This document shows positions 55,177-63,820 of a DNA stretch of 64,000 bases, piece after piece (the first letter of the stretch is position 1; each line of letters begins with the position of its first letter). The notes beneath the pieces were generated by a model that was not told the DNA's origin, did no database searches, and worked only from the letters and a program-made list of their open reading frames with translations. Source of the stretch: RI-153 sp041391225 (GTDB lineage Bacteria; Chloroflexota; Anaerolineae; Caldilineales; Caldilineaceae); contig JAWKOL010000013.1 in the NCBI GenBank assembly GCA_041391225.1, positions 62,001 through 126,000 on the forward strand, read 5' to 3'. The position numbers were made by a program, and so were the translations under genes.

Positions 55177-57075
55177 TTCTCGGCCTGCTGGTTGAGGGCA
55201 TACAGTTCTCGTTTGAGCGCGGCGCGCTGCTCTTGCCAGGCGTCCTCGTCGAGGTTGCCCAGCGCCTGCTGATCGTCCAACTGCGCGATCTGCTGGATCA
55301 ACTGGCGGCGGCGCTTCTCCGGTGACACGCGCACGGCGGCTTCGGCTTGTGTCGGCTGTTCGCCGCCGCTGCGCCAGCGCCACACCACGATACCGGCAAT
55401 CGCCAACAAGAGGACACCGCCCATCGTCAGCGCAATCGTGGGATCGATGGCGGCTGCGGTGCTGCCCACGGCCTGGCCCGATGCAGCGCCTTGCATGGCG
55501 GCCAACCGAGGATCTTCGCCGGCTCCGGATCAGGCCGCTGAAGGTCAGCGTGAAATCCTGCGGCTGCATCGCGGCGGCTGTCCACTGTAAGTAGCTCAAT
55601 CCCTGGATGTCCTGAACACCAGCGAAGGTCAGATCACCATTGGAAGCCTGCGCATCTACCTCAAGTTCAGGCAGATCGGCCACAAGCAGGTTGAGGCCGC
55701 TCATGTTGTAGTCGAGCGGCTGCTGAATGGTGATGGCGTCACCGTCGAAGGGTAGCCGGTAGCGCACAAAGATCTGGCGCATGCCGTCGCCGGGCGGCAC
55801 CGGGCGGGTGTCGTAGATGCGATTGCCCACTTGCCGGTAGACGCCGCCGATGGCGCCATCTTGCAGGCCGATCTCTTCGGCGCCTTCGGGCAGCGGCATT
55901 TCCAACGTCACCGGCGTGTCGGCGCCCGCGACTTCGCTGCCCACAAAGGTGGTGTCGCTGTTGTTGCCAAAGGAGACGACCTGACCGATGAGCAGAGCGC
56001 CGGGTTCGTGCTCCACAATCCAGCTCATGCGCGTGATGTTGACGCCGCTGCCGTCGCTGCTGGTGTCGTAGATGGGGACCACAGCCTCCAAGGTGTTGGC
56101 GGCGTCGCCTTCCAGGGTTGTGTCCTGGCCGAAGCGCAGCACGTCGGACGCGTAACTGATGCCCTCATGCTCGGTTGTGATCAGGTAGAAAATGCCGGGA
56201 TCAACGGGCAGACCATCGAACTCGAATGTCCCATCTGCGTTGGCGGTGGCTTCGATGGTATCCAGCGGGGTCATGTGGGCGTAGACTTCGAGCGACACAG
56301 TCCCCCCCTCGAAGGGGGCGCCGTCTGGCGTAAACTGTTCCACCGTCCCCTGGATCATGCCGGGGCCGCTACCCACCGGCGATACCCAGGACGGCGAGTA
56401 GGTGAACGCCCGAATGTAGCTGAGCACCGACTGCTTCTGCGCATCGTCCCAGTCGGCGCCGAGATCGGCGTGGGCGTCGGCCCAGCCCTGCGCCAGATCG
56501 GCCTGGCTGAGCGACATCATGGCTTCGATATCGGCAAAGCTGGCAAGTTGGGTCTCAGCGTCGGGGCCGTCGCCCAGTCCTTGCTCACCGTGACAGGACG
56601 CACAGTCGGCAGCGTAGAGCGCCGCGCCGTCGGCCATCTCGGCTTCGCTGGTGTGCAGATCCCAGGCGTAGTAGACAGCCTGCCAGGTCTGATCATCGGT
56701 CATGCGCTCCTGCCACGGTGGCATCATCTGCTCAATGCGCCCGAACTTGGTGGTGTGAAAGAATTCAGCCGGGCTGAGTTCCCACACTGCCGTGGGATCG
56801 GAGAAAGCAGTAGGCACCACAGGCATCTGCGCCGTGGCTTCGCCGTCGCCGTTGCCTTCGGCGCCGTGACAGGGCGCGCAGTTTTCGGCGTAAAGCCCTT
56901 CGCCCAGCAACGCCATAGGCGGCTGGGTCGGCACGGTGACATTGTTTAGGTCAAAAGGAGGGGACGGTTCAATTTCCTGGGCAATGGCGAAGGAGAGGCC
57001 GACCACCAAGAGGAGCGACGCAAGGATCAGCGCAGCGCCAACTTTCCGCAATGGTTGCGTGTTGGAAGAGGACAT
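55173..57075 (-). CDS. Membrane-anchored dihaem cytochrome c with carboxypeptidase-like domain
   Basis: About 634 residues. A signal anchor (ALILASLLLVVGLSFAIA) precedes two class I cytochrome c domains, haem motifs CAPCHG near residue 64 and CASCHG near 160, so two covalent haems. A beta-sandwich region resembling carboxypeptidase regulatory domains (GTVEQFTPDGAPFEGGTVSL) follows, then further beta-rich sequence. The C-terminus has a membrane helix (IALTMGGVLLLAIAGIVVW) and a charged coil. One indel near 55522 breaks the frame, before GEDPRLAAMQGAASG. It sits between ccmE and ccmA, so it may be an early client of the maturation system or a partner in electron transfer. No known single family covers the whole protein. 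Confidence 0.75.
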
Positions 57076-57241
57076 TCGATTAGGACTCACGGATTGGGTT
57101 GCCCTTCGTAGGCTTCGAGATGAAATCACCAGGGCGCCGAGAGCCTCCGCCGCCCGAAAAAGACTGTTTTGCATTGTCACTCTGAATGACGCAAAAAGAA
57201 CCGGTCAGGTGCATAGGTGTGCTGGGTCCGCGTGGGTAGAG

Positions 57242-57331
57242 AACGTAATGCGTAATCCGTAATGCGTTGAGCAAGCGCCAATGCATGAGGAACTTGCTCC
57301 GTCAATTACGCATCACGGATTACGCAGTATT
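57242..57331. repeat. GCGTAATCC palindromic repeat upstream of the cytochrome gene
   Basis: AACGTAATGCGTAATCCGTA and ACGCATCACGGATTACGCAG blocks face each other around a GC-rich centre (arms partly interrupted). A relative encodes the N-terminus of the GT39-like gene at 62.4 kb. Confidence 0.7.
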
Positions 57332-57332
57332 T

Positions 57333-57860
57333 TCATCGCGTCGACTGCACAAACACTTCTTCCGGTTCTTCTTCGTAGCGGCTGGGACACTTGAGCAACA
57401 GGGTCTCGGCCTGGAAGGTGCCGTCGGCCAGGAGTTCGCCTTCGACGATGGCCGACGCCGCCCGCTGGAAGTTGTCGGGGCGAGGGCCGTAGAAGACGAT
57501 GGGGAGTTGCGCGCCGTCTTCGTCTTCGATGGCAAAGCGCAGCGTCACTTCCTGCGCGTTCCAGTCTTCGCTATCGGCGACGACGGCGCCGTTAACGCGG
57601 ATACGCTGCCCCAACACGTTGGGGTTGCCGTTCTGCGCCTGCACCAGCCGTTGCTGCACTTCGCCAACAGTGAGGTAGTAGGCCGACGCTGTCATCGAGC
57701 CATAGATGATCAGCCCAATGATGAGCGCGATCAACCCGCCGCCGGCGATCATGAACTTCATGTTCATGCCGCCGCGGGTGCGTTCGGCCAGTTGCGAAGG
57801 GATCAGTTCGTCTTCGATTTGGGGGTCCGAAAATGTGCGATCTGCGTAGTTGGTGGTCAT
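57333..57860 (-). CDS. ccmE: CcmE-type haem chaperone, CxxxY variant
   Basis: A 175-residue single-pass protein with a soluble OB-fold domain. In classical CcmE the haem-binding residue is His in HxxxY; here the same place reads LLKCPSRYEEE, i.e. CxxxY, a variant known from some archaea and sulfate reducers. NGAVVADSEDWNAQEVTLRF and FYGPRPDNF are family-like. CcmE carries haem from CcmABCD to the ligation complex. The start at 57860 overlaps the DUF2007 stop by four bases. Confidence 0.92.
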   Translation of the reverse strand: MTTNYADRTFSDPQIEDELIPSQLAERTRGGMNMKFMIAGGGLIALIIGLIIYGSMTASAYYLTVGEVQQRLVQAQNGNPNVLGQRIRVNGAVVADSEDWNAQEVTLRFAIEDEDGAQLPIVFYGPRPDNFQRAASAIVEGELLADGTFQAETLLLKCPSRYEEEPEEVFVQSTR

Positions 57861-58216
57861 TGTTCGTCCAATTCTTCTTCGTCTATCCACTCGACTTCTG
57901 TTTCGAGGATCTGTCGCGCCTTGTCGGCCAGCAACGCCGGCACCAGCACATCGGTCGACGCCAACCTACCCGCGGTCAGCCCGTAGATGCGCCCCAGACT
58001 CTCTCCACTTACGATGGCGGGTATCCCTTCGCTGACCAGCCGCCCCTTGACAACGTGTGCTTCCATCAAGTTGGCCGCTTGCCAGACCACCACCGGTTCC
58101 TGTTCCCCGGATCCGCCGGTGCGTGTGGCGCCCGCGGATTCCGTCTCTCCTGTGGCGGCGTCATCCGCGTCACCGCGGCGTAGCCACCCTCGAAAACCAT
58201 CTGCAAATACAGACAC
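57857..58216 (-). CDS. DUF2007-like protein
   Basis: A 119-residue protein with an Asp/Gly-rich N-terminus and a compact C-terminal domain: VVVWQAANLMEAHVVKGRLV and GIPAIVSGESLG, then LVPALLADKARQILE, the pattern of the DUF2007 'putative signal transducing' family. The start is GTG at 58216, with GGAG about ten bases upstream. It is coupled to ccmE by a four-base overlap. Function unknown; the location suggests a regulatory or assembly role. Confidence 0.75.
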   Translation of the reverse strand: MSVFADGFRGWLRRGDADDAATGETESAGATRTGGSGEQEPVVVWQAANLMEAHVVKGRLVSEGIPAIVSGESLGRIYGLTAGRLASTDVLVPALLADKARQILETEVEWIDEEELDEQ

Positions 58217-58415
58217 AGGTATTCTTCTCCATCAATCCCGCAGATGACAGCCGACACAGGCAGCCGCATGATGCGCCGCAAGCGCCAGGACTGAGCAAAC
58301 ACGTGATTCAACCGTTCTGCGTTGGGATTGTCGTCATTTTACCGAAAGTGTAGCCAAAACCCGAAATCCCAATCAGCAATGCGCAATCCTGTCCAAGTGG
58401 ATCATCTCTGTTGTC

Positions 58416-58757
58416 TTATGCGACGAGATCAGACGGGAGGACAAAGGCGCCGTCGTCTTTCCGCGGGAAGGGGACAATGTCAACAACGGCGGTACGGTTG
58501 AGCAGGCCGTAGATGTGCGGGAAGCGCTCAGCGTGGGATAGCTCCCACCGGAGTTCGGCGTCGAGTTTGCTTTCGTCGACGCATACGATGACGTACGGCG
58601 TGGGATCCGATTGATAATAGCGCTGCGCTGTTTGCAGCAACTGCTCCGGCGATCCCGAGGCGTGGATGAATCCCTCGTCGTCAAATGTATCGGTGCGGTA
58701 GGGGCTATCTACGGCCTGCTTATTCCAATAATCGGCCGGTACCATGTGGTAGATCAT
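58416..58757 (-). CDS. DUF952 family protein
   Basis: A 113-residue protein with the DUF952 signatures: MIYHMVPADYWNKQ, DDEGFIHASGSPEQLLQTA, and ERFPHIYGLLNRTAV. Members are small cytoplasmic proteins of unknown function, some proposed to be related to the ADP-ribosyltransferase fold. His-Ile-Tyr-Gly and the N-terminal Tyr-His are the conserved residues. Separated by ~200 bases from DUF2007 and 18 bases from the MBL gene. Confidence 0.85.
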   Translation of the reverse strand: MIYHMVPADYWNKQAVDSPYRTDTFDDEGFIHASGSPEQLLQTAQRYYQSDPTPYVIVCVDESKLDAELRWELSHAERFPHIYGLLNRTAVVDIVPFPRKDDGAFVLPSDLVA

Positions 58758-58775
58758 CTTGTCCTCTTGGGGGGT

Positions 58776-59426
58776 CTATTCGATAGAGACGGCGCCGCGC
58801 CCAACGAAGGGGTTGTACTCACGTTCAGCCCCAATCGTGGTCGACGCTCCGTGGCCTGGGTGGACTTCGTACTCGTCGGGGAGGGTAAGCAACTGCTCGC
58901 GAATGCTGCGCACCAGCGTCGGACCATGAGCGCCAGGCAAGTCGAAGCGCCCGATGCTGCCCTGAAAGAGGGTATCCCCTGCAAAAACCTGGCCGCCCTG
59001 GTGATCCACGAAGACGACGTGACCGGGCGCATGACCGGGCGTGAATCGGACTTCGAGCCGTTCCTGGCCGAACTCGATGATCTGTCCATGCTCCAAAAAT
59101 TCATCGGGATCGTCGATGGGATCGATGTGGGCGCTCAACCACAGGCTCACCCGTTCCGGTGCATCGCGCAGTACAGGTAGATCGGCAGCGTGCAGGTGAA
59201 ACGTGGCACGTGTGATACGCCGGATCGGGTCCACCGCCATGACGTGATCGAAGTGGGCGTGGGTGTTGATGATCTTCTCCACCGTTAAATCCAATGCGCT
59301 CACGCTGTCGAGGATGGCCCGCGGGTTGTCGCCAGGATCGACGATCACCGCTTTGCCGGTCTCCTCACAGCCGAGCACGTAACAGTTTTCCTGCAACAAC
59401 CCCACAGTCAAGCAGTCGACGATCAT
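58776..59426 (-). CDS. Metallo-beta-lactamase fold hydrolase (glyoxalase II-like)
   Basis: A 216-residue MBL-fold enzyme with the first metal motif NTHAHFDHV (HxHxDH) near residue 56, PGHAPGHVV near 129, Asp bridging in FAGDTLFQGSIGRFDLPG and final His in VHPGHGAST. Length and layout fit glyoxalase II-like/persulfide-type small MBL hydrolases, which cleave thioesters or persulfides. Substrate undetermined. It lies 18 bases upstream of DUF952 in the same direction. Confidence 0.92.
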   Translation of the reverse strand: MIVDCLTVGLLQENCYVLGCEETGKAVIVDPGDNPRAILDSVSALDLTVEKIINTHAHFDHVMAVDPIRRITRATFHLHAADLPVLRDAPERVSLWLSAHIDPIDDPDEFLEHGQIIEFGQERLEVRFTPGHAPGHVVFVDHQGGQVFAGDTLFQGSIGRFDLPGAHGPTLVRSIREQLLTLPDEYEVHPGHGASTTIGAEREYNPFVGRGAVSIE

Positions 59427-59479
59427 AATTTCCAGTTTCTATACGGATGAACAAAATCGTTTGGATTGGCGGCGCGGAA

Positions 59480-59550
59480 GAACGTGATCCGTGTTGCGTG
59501 ATCCGTGACGTTTCGAGAATACCTCTGGATCACGCATTACGATTCACATC
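59480..59550. repeat. GTGATCCG palindromic repeat
   Basis: CGTGATCCGTGTTGCGTGAT and the facing GGATCACGCATTACGATTCAC-like sequence form an imperfect hairpin between the MBL and HxlR genes, probably the same broad family as the GCGTAATCC repeat at 57.25 kb. Confidence 0.55.
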
Positions 59551-59904
59551 CTATTCGCAACACAGCCACCGATTGCCCCAGCGTGCGATCTCGCGGATCA
59601 CCGGCGCCAGTTCGTTGCCCATGTCGGTGAGGCTGTACTCCACGTGCGGCGGAATCGCGCTGACCTGAATGCGCTGCACCAGCCCTTCGTCTTCCAGCAT
59701 TTTCAGGCGGCTGCTCAACGTGCTGGGGTTGACGCCCCCCAACTCCTCCTGAAGTTCGCAAAATCGCTTGCAGCGGCAATCGAGCAGATGATGGACGATC
59801 TGCAATGTCCACTTCTGCCCCACAATGCGCGACGCCGACTCAACAGGACAGGCGCGGATTTCAACATCTTCGTACACGGTTTCGTACGCGGCGGTTTGTG
59901 TCAT
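59551..59904 (-). CDS. HxlR-family transcriptional regulator
   Basis: A 117-residue winged-helix regulator. The conserved HxlR core is present: CPVESASRIVGQKWTLQIVH, then RFCELQEELGGVNPSTLSSRLKML (recognition helix) and SLTDMGNELAPVI. A Cys (ACPV, and a CRC pair) close to the N-terminus is typical of HxlR redox/aldehyde sensors. The start at 59904 (MTQTAAYETV) is supported by the promoter spacing upstream. The target gene is not obvious; autoregulation is likely. Confidence 0.92.
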   Translation of the reverse strand: MTQTAAYETVYEDVEIRACPVESASRIVGQKWTLQIVHHLLDCRCKRFCELQEELGGVNPSTLSSRLKMLEDEGLVQRIQVSAIPPHVEYSLTDMGNELAPVIREIARWGNRWLCCE

Positions 59905-59952
59905 GGGATCACTTCCTCTATCGGCGAAATACGTCTGAGGCGCTACAAATAA

Positions 59953-59983
59953 CATAGTACTATGCCGCGAGGGAATCTGTCAA
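59953..59983 (-). promoter_or_regulatory. Promoter with overlapping palindromic operator for the HxlR gene
   Basis: On the minus strand TTGACA (59978-59983), an 18-base spacer and TACTAT (59954-59959) form a promoter. The 12-base palindrome CATAGTACTATG (59953-59964) covers the -10, suiting dimeric HxlR binding and autorepression. Confidence 0.7.
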
Positions 59984-60002
59984 TGGAGGGGAAATAAGAT
60001 TG

Positions 60003-60072
60003 GGCGATTGGGAGATTAGGGGATTTCAGATCCTGTGGAGGATCTAAAATCCCTCAATCCCCCAATCGCCTA
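60003..60072. repeat. GATTGGG hairpin repeat overlapping the end of the GT39-like gene
   Basis: The arms GGCGATTGGGAGATTAGGGG and the facing CCCTCAATCCCCCAATCGCC match over about 31 bases with few differences. The glycosyltransferase stop codon lies inside the right arm, so its last residues (LRRLGD) are repeat-encoded. Confidence 0.8.
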
Positions 60073-62444
60073 AGTCGCGCAACACTCCCCGCCACGTTTA
60101 CTTCCAAAAACGCCTCTTCTCCTTCGAAGGGAATGTCGAATTCTCCGCGGACCAGCGCGCCGGGGGGCCACTCGTCGGTGGGGTAGAGGCCGCCAGCCAG
60201 TGGACCGCTCACCTCTTGGCCACCCAGACGGAGCGTAAATTGGAGGTCGGCGGGCCAGTCGGTGGGGAGGGGATCGGGGGCGCGCCAGTAAAGAGTGACA
60301 TGCAGCAGATCGCCCGGGCGCAGCGGCGTCTCCGGCGCGTGGGCGAAGCCGCGCGGATAGGCGTCGAGGCCCACGAGCGTCACCGGGCCAAGGACGCGAT
60401 CCACGCGCTGCTGGATGGGCAGCACGTCCACCGGCAGATCAGGACCGCGCCGCACGTCTACCTGCGCCACGTGAACGAAGTCTTGACCGCCCACGGGCAG
60501 CCGCGCCCCGGTCTCGGCGTCGTATAGCGCCACAATCAGACGGTAGATGCCGGGCGGCGCGCCAACCGGAATGTAGAGCGCGTGGTTGTCTGTGATCAGG
60601 TCATCGGGTCGCCAGTCGATGGTAGGGCGAGAGCCGCCTGCGGGCTCGCCGTCACGTTGGGCGATGACCTGGTTTCGGCTGTCCAGCAGTTGCACCGTCA
60701 CCTTGAAGCGGCGCTCCGGCACAGCAAGCGCCCGCCAGCGCAGGCCCACCAACAGCGAATCGCCCGCCACCGCCTCCCAGGCATCGCCCGACCGGCAGCG
60801 TTCCTCCAGTTCGACCATGTCGGCGAAGCGAGGTGGATCGGTCCACGGCGTGCAGCGCAGTTGATTGGGCAGCCTGTAACGGACGAAGCGCACATTACCC
60901 TGCCAGCTTTCGAGTCCTTTGAACGCCTGCAGATCGAGCCAGCTTTCCACGATCCGCTGCGGGTCGGCCTCGTCCTGCGCCCAGAAGACGGCGAAGATCT
61001 CACGTCGATCCTCGGTGGCTGCGGCCAGTTGCGCCGTGGTTGTGGCGGCGTCGGCAGGGCGTTGCTGCGGCAGCGCCAGCACCGGCACGCCTGGATCGTA
61101 GAAATCCCACACTTCGGCCTGCCCCGGCGCGTCGAGGATCACGAGATCATGTTCAAAGTCGCCAAGCACCGCAACACTACGCGCAATACCCGCGTAGTTG
61201 TCACGTGCCGTAGGGTCGGCGTAGTAGCCGGGCAGCAGGACGACGGCGGTCACCGTGGCCAGCGCGCCTACGGCCACCCCACCGGCCAACACCGGCCATC
61301 GCCGACCAGACAAGATCCACGGGGCCGCCGCCGCCAGCACACACCAGGCCGGTGACGCGATGATCAGGAACTTCAAAAAAGCCTCGCTGAAGAGACCAAG
61401 CCCAAACATGAGCACGATTGGGGTCAGCAGCCAGACCGACAATGGGAGCAGAATAGAACGCGGATTTGGCGGATTGAGCGGATCTGAACGGATTTGTTCT
61501 GGTTTGCTTCGCGCGGATCCGCCCAATCCGCTCAATCTGCGTTCTATTCTCAGCCCGATCAGGCCGATGATCGGCAGCAGCGCCGCCAGGATCAGCCAAG
61601 CGGGGGCGAGGTCGGGCGCGTTGCGCAGCGGGCCTATCGCCAGGATCTGCACGGTGGCTTGCAGCGCGGCGAACGGGGCCACGTCGTCGCCGCCGGCGGG
61701 CCAGGCCAGCACCCGCGCAATCGCAGTGGGTAGCCAGGGGAGGAAGGCAAGGATCACGGCAGCGTTGATCAACACGAACCCGCCGCCCTGTCGTCGCCAC
61801 ATGCGCGTCCTGGCCGCGGACGTTTGGTTGCGCCACAAGCGCCCCCCCTGCCAGAGGACGGTCAAACCGGCAGCAGCCAGCAGAACGCCGAACGTGTAGT
61901 GCGTCCACAGGCCGGTCACCGCGCAGAGAAAGTAGATCGCCATTGGCAACGCGGGGGTACGCGCTTCGGCCCAGGAGCGACGCAGGGCGATCACCGACCA
62001 GAGCAGCCCGGCGCTTTCCAACGCCAGCAGCGCGTACATACGCGCCTCCTGGCTGTAGAAGATCAAGAACGGGTTCAGGGCGGCCAGCAGCGCCGCGAGC
62101 AGGGCGAACCACTCGTTTCCGCGGGGCAGGCGCGCCTGTTTCGCCACCGCGTAGACAGCCGCAACTGTGGCCACGCCGGCCACGGCGGAAAGTGAACGCA
62201 ACCCCACCGCGTCCGCGCCGAAGACGCTGGTCCACATTTTGAGCAACCAGTAGTAGCCCGGCGGGTGGATGTCGGCGGCGGCGGCGCGGGCGATTTCACC
62301 GAAGCTGCGCGCCATCAACGCCCACGTGTTGCCCTCGTCGTGCCAGAGCGAAGAGCAGGGCAGGCAGTAGAAGCGCAGGAAGGCGGCGAGGGTGAGGGTA
62401 ATGAGTAATGCGTAATGCGTAATTTGTACAGTGTGGCGCTTCAT
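60054..62444 (-). CDS. GT39-like membrane glycosyltransferase
   Basis: A protein of 796 residues. The first ~460 hold about ten membrane helices with a periplasmic catalytic Asp-Glu near the first loop (SSLWHDEGNTWALMARSF) and the HPPGYYWLLK loop motif, as in GT39/ArnT-type enzymes using polyprenyl-phosphate sugar donors. The C-terminal ~330 residues form a soluble beta-rich domain. The start at 62444 makes the first helix from a repeat (QITHYALLITLTLAAFLRF). A 101-bp palindromic repeat is read in frame between two helices (61450-61550) as an Arg/Pro/Asn-rich hydrophilic insert. The final residues also lie in a repeat. It likely glycosylates exported proteins or a surface polymer. Confidence 0.88.
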   Translation of the reverse strand: MKRHTVQITHYALLITLTLAAFLRFYCLPCSSLWHDEGNTWALMARSFGEIARAAAADIHPPGYYWLLKMWTSVFGADAVGLRSLSAVAGVATVAAVYAVAKQARLPRGNEWFALLAALLAALNPFLIFYSQEARMYALLALESAGLLWSVIALRRSWAEARTPALPMAIYFLCAVTGLWTHYTFGVLLAAAGLTVLWQGGRLWRNQTSAARTRMWRRQGGGFVLINAAVILAFLPWLPTAIARVLAWPAGGDDVAPFAALQATVQILAIGPLRNAPDLAPAWLILAALLPIIGLIGLRIERRLSGLGGSARSKPEQIRSDPLNPPNPRSILLPLSVWLLTPIVLMFGLGLFSEAFLKFLIIASPAWCVLAAAAPWILSGRRWPVLAGGVAVGALATVTAVVLLPGYYADPTARDNYAGIARSVAVLGDFEHDLVILDAPGQAEVWDFYDPGVPVLALPQQRPADAATTTAQLAAATEDRREIFAVFWAQDEADPQRIVESWLDLQAFKGLESWQGNVRFVRYRLPNQLRCTPWTDPPRFADMVELEERCRSGDAWEAVAGDSLLVGLRWRALAVPERRFKVTVQLLDSRNQVIAQRDGEPAGGSRPTIDWRPDDLITDNHALYIPVGAPPGIYRLIVALYDAETGARLPVGGQDFVHVAQVDVRRGPDLPVDVLPIQQRVDRVLGPVTLVGLDAYPRGFAHAPETPLRPGDLLHVTLYWRAPDPLPTDWPADLQFTLRLGGQEVSGPLAGGLYPTDEWPPGALVRGEFDIPFEGEEAFLEVNVAGSVARLRRLGD
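61450..61550. repeat. In-frame palindromic repeat inside the GT39-like gene
   Basis: AGAATAGAACGC begins the left arm (61450-61484) and GCGTTCTATTCT ends the right arm (61516-61550); arms agree in 31 of 35 positions. It encodes about 33 residues (including RSDPLNPPNPRSILL) between two membrane helices. The intergenic relative at 39.8 kb shares the same sequence. Confidence 0.9.
62398..62426. repeat. GCGTAAT repeat encoding the GT39 N-terminus
   Basis: GTAATGAGTAATGCGTAATG and its continuation match the 57.25-kb family. Read on the minus strand they give ITHYALLIT in the first membrane helix of the glycosyltransferase. Confidence 0.65.
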
Positions 62445-62506
62445 TTTTGGGGATCGTCTCGCTACGACGTGCGTTAAACGATATTGTTTGGGCATTGACG
62501 GCGAGT

Positions 62507-63820
62507 TCAGTCGCCAGTCGTCCTACTGGCGTTGGTCGTCTGCGTGTACTTGCGTATCACCTCGTACACCGGCTGCGGCGTGAAATCCGGCGCGAGGAGA
62601 CGGAAGTAGGCTTCGGGCTGGCGGTTCTGTTCCCAAGCGTCGGTGGCGCGCTTGAGGTACCAGACGTTGGCCACGCCCAGCCACGGCCATTCGGATCGGA
62701 TGCGGTCGTAGGCCAGGGGCAGGTTCTCGGCCTGCTCCGCCAACGAGACACGCCCATAGCGCGGATCGACGTCTTCGGGGGCGGCGTTCCAGTTCATCTC
62801 GCTGATCCAAATCGGCTTGTGCGCGTCGCCGTTGGCTACCATCAGATCGCGCACATACTGCGGTCGGCCAAAGTTCATCACGCGTGGGTGCATACGCCGG
62901 TCGGTCGGCCCCGACCACAGGCCGTAGCCCTGCACCGCCATGATGTCGAAGTAGGGTGCGGCGCCGGCGTCGTACATGCGCTGCAAGAAGAGCAGATCGG
63001 TGAAGTTGTGGCCGGGCGACAGCGTACCATCCAGATCGATGGTGGCGGCCAGCGCGCCTGCGATCACCTTGGCGTTGGGATCGGCGGCGCGCACCGCTTC
63101 CGCGCCCACACGCAGCAGATCCACGTACGCTTCTGGGTCTACCGGTGCGTTGCCCCACTCTGGGTAGATGTTCGGTTCGTTCCAGATCTGGTAGTAGCGG
63201 ACCTGCCCGCGGTAGCGTTCGACCACGGAGCGCACGAAGTCGCCGTAGTCGGCGAAGTTGTCGGGCGGAGCGTAGGTGCCGGCTTCGTCCCCCCTGGTGC
63301 GGGTCCACTGCGGCGGGTTGCTCAGGCGCACGATCAGCTCCATGTCGTACTGGTTGGCCAGGGCGACGATCTGATCGTACTTGTCCCAGGCGGAGCGGTA
63401 CGGCTCGTGGCGGCGGTCCTCGAAGTCACCTTTGCCGTGGATCTCGATATCTTCCCAGGGGAATTCCTGACGCAGCCAGTGAAAACCGGCCGCCGACGCC
63501 ATGCGCACCAGTTGCTCGCGCTTGGACGGTTCGGCCTCCTGCTCCAAGAAGACATTGACGCCGAACGGGTTCACGTCCGCGCCCGGGCCGACGGTGTCCG
63601 CGGCCAGATCGAGGCGCGGTCGCAGCAGATCCGCGGCCAGATCGGCGAGTCCTTTGACCTGGGGGAGCAGGTCGCGTTCGCCGGTCTGTTGCCACATCCA
63701 CTGGCGGGCGGGTGACGTACTCAACATCAAAAAGGCCAGCCCGCCGAAGATCAGCAGGCCGGCCCAGAGGAGCAAGGTTTGTCGCAATGCGTTGCGGAAA
63801 TCATCACGCACAGAAATCAC
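62507..63820 (-). CDS. Membrane-anchored glycoside hydrolase of the clan A TIM-barrel type
   Basis: A 437-residue protein with an N-terminal membrane anchor (LLLWAGLLIFGGLAFLML) and a TIM-barrel resembling GH5/GH39/GH42-type enzymes: WLRQEFPWEDIE, RYYQIWNEPNIYPEWG with the acid/base Glu, and WISEMNWN with the nucleophile Glu. Both catalytic residues are present. The substrate is unknown. It starts with GTG at 63820, overlapping the stop of the upstream gene (GTGA), so the two are coupled. It lies immediately upstream of the GT39-like gene with about 60 bases between, suggesting shared surface-glycan metabolism. Confidence 0.88.
   Translation of the reverse strand: MISVRDDFRNALRQTLLLWAGLLIFGGLAFLMLSTSPARQWMWQQTGERDLLPQVKGLADLAADLLRPRLDLAADTVGPGADVNPFGVNVFLEQEAEPSKREQLVRMASAAGFHWLRQEFPWEDIEIHGKGDFEDRRHEPYRSAWDKYDQIVALANQYDMELIVRLSNPPQWTRTRGDEAGTYAPPDNFADYGDFVRSVVERYRGQVRYYQIWNEPNIYPEWGNAPVDPEAYVDLLRVGAEAVRAADPNAKVIAGALAATIDLDGTLSPGHNFTDLLFLQRMYDAGAAPYFDIMAVQGYGLWSGPTDRRMHPRVMNFGRPQYVRDLMVANGDAHKPIWISEMNWNAAPEDVDPRYGRVSLAEQAENLPLAYDRIRSEWPWLGVANVWYLKRATDAWEQNRQPEAYFRLLAPDFTPQPVYEVIRKYTQTTNASRTTGD

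Noticed and set aside
54370..57180. A single 936-residue cytochrome-CcmA fusion
   Set aside because: The join region is out-of-frame Arg-rich sequence. A better C-terminus for the cytochrome exists in the next frame after one indel near 55522, and CcmA has its own start overlapping that stop.
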